Source of the DNA: JAJRRA01 sp048636595 | GTDB lineage: Bacteria > Pseudomonadota > Gammaproteobacteria > Xanthomonadales > SZUA-36 | Length of the DNA stretch: 8,639 nt | Direction: 5' to 3' | Assembly: GCA_048636595.1 (NCBI GenBank) | Contig: JAIVWI010000130.1 | Location: forward strand, 1 to 8,639 | Part shown: in pieces, positions 6,036 through 8,639 of the stretch | How positions within the stretch are numbered: position 1 is the stretch's first letter | Layout: each line of letters begins with the position of its first letter | Position numbers and translations under genes: made by a program | Notes under the pieces: model-generated | Database searches by the model: none | The model's input: the letters and a program-made list of their open reading frames with translations, nothing else | Told to the model about the DNA's origin: nothing

Positions 6036-8522
6036 ATGAACACCGTTCGTCTTTCCCTGAAACTGCTGGTTCGTGACTGGCGGGCCGGTGAGCTTACCGT
6101 GCTGGCGGTCGCGCTGCTGATTGCGGTGAGCGCATTGACCGGCGTTGCTTTTCTCACCGACCGCGCCGCACAGGCAGTTGAGATGCGCGCCACGGAATCA
6201 CTGGCGGCGGATCTGCGCCTGGCTTCCACCCGCCCCATCAGCGATGACTACATTCAACTTGCCCATGCTGCCGGGCTTGCAACAGCGCGGATCGCAAGCA
6301 TGCCCAGCGTAGTGTTCGCCGGCCAGTCCAACACGCTTTCCGCCATCCGTGCTATCACCAGCGGTTACCCGCTGAGGGGGAAACTGAAAACTTCGCCAAA
6401 ACTACTGGGTGAAGTTTTCACCACGGAAGATATTCCTGCCCCGGGAGAGGCCTGGGCTTCACCGAGGTTGCTGGCCCGGCTCGGCGTGGACACCGGTACG
6501 GTGATCGAAGTGGGTACAGCGCACCTGACCCTGAGCCGGGTGCTGGAATTTCGCCCGGATGAAGGCTGGAGTTTCGTCGACCTGGCGCCGACGCTGCTGA
6601 TCAACGACCTCGATCTGGAAAGTACCGGCCTGGTCCAGCCCGGCAGCCGCATCACCTACCGGATGTTGTTCGCAGGCGAACGGAATTCTGTGGATGATTT
6701 CAAGACTGATCTGGAAGATATTCTCCAGCAGGGTGAAAACCTGCGTGACATCAAGGACACCAGTCCCCAGATTCGCAGAGCGATGGAACGGGCCGGCCGC
6801 TTTTTGAACCTGGCTTCCCTGGTCTCGGTACTGCTCGCCGCCGTGGCCGTGGCCATGGCGGCCCGGCGCTATTCGCATCGTCATCGTGACCGCATAGCCC
6901 TGATGAAGTGCATGGGCGCCAGCCAGTCCATGATCATGCAATCGAGCCTGCTACAGTTACTGCTGCTGGCGCTTGCGGGGGGAACTGCCGGCAGCTTGAT
7001 GGGGTTCATTGCCCAGAACGGTCTGGCCTGGCTGATGCGCGACATGATCGGACAGGCCCTGCCGGCGCCAGGCGCCGCGCCCGTCATTCTCGGCATGTTC
7101 ACGGCCCTGAGCATTCTCGCCGGTTTTGCCCTGCCCGACCTGATGCAAATGGGCAAGACTCCACCCCTGCGTGTGCTGCGCCATGATATCGAACCGCCAC
7201 CCTTGCGCTATGGCATCAGCGCGATTGCGGGCATCGTCGCGGTGCTTGTCCTGCTGTTGTGGATTGTTCGGGATACAAAGCTGGTCTTGACCCTGTTCAG
7301 CGGCGCCGCAGTGACCTTCCTTGCATTGGCGGCGGCAGGCTGGGTACTGGTAAAATCCTTACAGGGTTTCCGCGGAGCGGCAGGTGTTGCCTGGCGCTAC
7401 GGATTGGCCAGCCTGGCCCGCCGTGGCCGTGAAAGCGTAATCCAGGTGGTCGCCTTCGGACTGGGCCTGATGGTCCTCCTGCTGCTCACGACCGTGCGCA
7501 ATGACCTGATGGATACCTGGCGCCAGAGCCTGCCGGAAAATGCGCCCAACCAGTTCCTGATCAACATCCAGCCATTTGAGGTCCAGCCAATGACGGCATT
7601 CCTGCAGGAGCACGGGCTGACTGTTCCCCGTTTCGTTCCACTGGTGCGGGCAAGGATGACCACCATCAACGGTCTGAATGTGACCCAGATGACATTCGAG
7701 GACCCGCAGGGACGCGAATGGGCCCGCCGGGACGCCAACCTGAGCTGGACCGATGTGCTGCAGGAAGACAACCGCATTATCGAAGGCAGGTTCTGGGACA
7801 GTGGCACACAGGAAAGTGAGGTTTCGGTAGAACAGCGCTTTGCCCGGGAGCTTGGGCTGTCCCTGGGGGATGAAGTGGCTTTCGACATCGCAGGTGAAAC
7901 CGTAAGCGCCAAAGTCACCAGCCTGCGTACCGTCGAGTGGGATTCCTTCAGCCCGAATTTCTTCGTGGTATTTACACCGGCCGTGCTGGAACCCTTCCCC
8001 GCCACTTTCATTACCAGTCTGTATGCAGATGAATCGGACCAGGGCGCCATGCTGGACCTGATGCGAACCTTCCCCAGTGTCACGGCTATCGACCTGGACG
8101 CCCTGCTCGGCCAGGTCAGGGACATGATGGACAAGGCCGCGCTGGCCGTACAAGCTGTTTTTATTTTTACCCTGCTGGCGGGATTGACCGTTCTCTGGGC
8201 TGCGGTTCAGTCCTCTAGTGACGAACGCCGCTATGAAAGCGCCATACTGCGCACTTTCGGCGCCTCGAAGAAGCGCGTGTTGACCGGTGTGGCCACCGAA
8301 TTCATCGCGATCGGCCTGCTGGCCGGCATACTCGCCGCAAGCGGAGCCAGCCTGGCCGGTTACCTGCTCGCTGAAAACCTGTTCGAACTGGAATATCATT
8401 TCAGCTTCAGTTTGTGGCTGGCCGGGCCGGCAGCGGGCATGGTCCTGGTCGGCCTGAGCGGTATGGCGGCAAGCTGGCGGGTGATTACGCATGCCCCCGT
8501 GAGCGTACTGAGAGGGTTGTAG
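6036..8522 (+). CDS. ybbP: ABC transporter permease YbbP (FtsX/MacB-like, duplicated, about 10 TM)
   Basis: An 828-residue inner-membrane permease, close to E. coli YbbP (about 804). It is two FtsX-type halves in one chain. The first has a TM at about 20-40, a large extracytoplasmic domain (about 45-250), and TMs at about 257-277, 303-325 and 347-367. The second has TMs at about 392-411, 416-438 and 466-487, another extracytoplasmic domain (about 490-695), and TMs at about 702-724, 752-778 and 793-815. The segments RDRIALMKCMGAS (285-296) and ERRYESAILRTFGAS (730-744) are the short cytoplasmic helices that couple FtsX/MacB permeases to their ATPase. MacB-type transporters do mechanical work on periplasmic or membrane substrates instead of importing nutrients. 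The start at 6036 has AGGGG at 6027-6031, overlapping the ybbA stop; the frame is open upstream inside ybbA but that extension is not membrane-like. The frame is intact throughout. Confidence 0.93.
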   Translation: MNTVRLSLKLLVRDWRAGELTVLAVALLIAVSALTGVAFLTDRAAQAVEMRATESLAADLRLASTRPISDDYIQLAHAAGLATARIASMPSVVFAGQSNTLSAIRAITSGYPLRGKLKTSPKLLGEVFTTEDIPAPGEAWASPRLLARLGVDTGTVIEVGTAHLTLSRVLEFRPDEGWSFVDLAPTLLINDLDLESTGLVQPGSRITYRMLFAGERNSVDDFKTDLEDILQQGENLRDIKDTSPQIRRAMERAGRFLNLASLVSVLLAAVAVAMAARRYSHRHRDRIALMKCMGASQSMIMQSSLLQLLLLALAGGTAGSLMGFIAQNGLAWLMRDMIGQALPAPGAAPVILGMFTALSILAGFALPDLMQMGKTPPLRVLRHDIEPPPLRYGISAIAGIVAVLVLLLWIVRDTKLVLTLFSGAAVTFLALAAAGWVLVKSLQGFRGAAGVAWRYGLASLARRGRESVIQVVAFGLGLMVLLLLTTVRNDLMDTWRQSLPENAPNQFLINIQPFEVQPMTAFLQEHGLTVPRFVPLVRARMTTINGLNVTQMTFEDPQGREWARRDANLSWTDVLQEDNRIIEGRFWDSGTQESEVSVEQRFARELGLSLGDEVAFDIAGETVSAKVTSLRTVEWDSFSPNFFVVFTPAVLEPFPATFITSLYADESDQGAMLDLMRTFPSVTAIDLDALLGQVRDMMDKAALAVQAVFIFTLLAGLTVLWAAVQSSSDERRYESAILRTFGASKKRVLTGVATEFIAIGLLAGILAASGASLAGYLLAENLFELEYHFSFSLWLAGPAAGMVLVGLSGMAASWRVITHAPVSVLRGL

Positions 8523-8639
8523 GAGCCCGCTCGCCTACAGGGATGTAGATGAGGGGCGTGAGCATATGTCCATGGACGGACGGTAGTAGAGCAATGCAGG
8601 AGCAATTGCCGAGGACGCGGAAGCTTTGCGGGCGAATCC
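8523..8639. repeat. Non-coding tail with a series of short hairpins, likely edge of a dispersed repeat
   Basis: No gene is seen after the ybbP stop. The tail holds CTACA-GGGA-TGTAG (8535-8548), the palindrome GTCCATGGAC (8568-8577), and GCAATGC-AGGA-GCAATTGC (8591-8609, one bulged base). Two of these hairpins have a four-base loop ending in GGA, and GAGGA occurs again at 8611-8615. The regular make-up suggests a modular, dispersed repeat cut by the window end. None has a T-run, so an intrinsic terminator for ybbA-ybbP is not evident. Confidence 0.45.

Noticed and set aside
7359..8492. 377-residue minus-strand ORF opposite ybbP
   Set aside because: Long open antisense frames are common in GC-rich genes; it is hydrophilic, Gln/Gly/His-rich and has no recognisable domain.

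Overview
The window looks like chromosomal DNA of a Gammaproteobacterium, probably from a metagenome or draft assembly. The reasons are a tesA / ybbA-ybbP divergon of the kind known from E. coli, an FNR/ANR-type site in front of a di-haem peroxidase gene, GC-rich coding DNA with tightly packed genes, and a 10-N scaffolding gap. I cannot name the genus. No RNA gene, insertion sequence, CRISPR array or phage gene was seen.

Layout. (1) 1-1179, plus strand: a promoter with an FNR-like box and an extended -10, a leader that can fold into a hairpin, and a secreted di-haem cytochrome c peroxidase gene interrupted by the N gap, which also shifts the reading frame. (2) 1180-1283: a 104-bp convergent intergenic region holding a perfect 28-bp inverted repeat with a 2-nt loop, followed by a tandem 15-bp repeat. 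(3) 5316 down to 1284, minus strand: a compact four-gene run in the order tesA (periplasmic SGNH esterase), an ATP/ADP-translocase-like 12-TM transporter, a Tat-signal aldo/keto reductase, and a secreted beta-lactamase-fold serine hydrolase. The last two junctions are 4-bp ATGA stop/start overlaps. (4) 5315-8522, plus strand: ybbA and ybbP, the ATPase and permease of a MacB/FtsX-type ABC transporter. (5) 8523-8639: a non-coding tail with several small hairpins, probably the edge of a dispersed repeat.

How the genes may work together. TesA, YbbA and YbbP form a conserved trio thought to handle hydrophobic or lipid-like substrates at the inner membrane and periplasm. Here tesA and ybbA start on the same CATG, so each gene's upstream control region must lie in the other's coding sequence. 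TesA also heads an operon with a nucleotide-translocase-like carrier and two more exported enzymes, so an enlarged envelope-hydrolase/transport module is plausible but unproven. The peroxidase on the far side is a separate, convergent unit, probably switched on under oxygen limitation to remove H2O2 in the periplasm.
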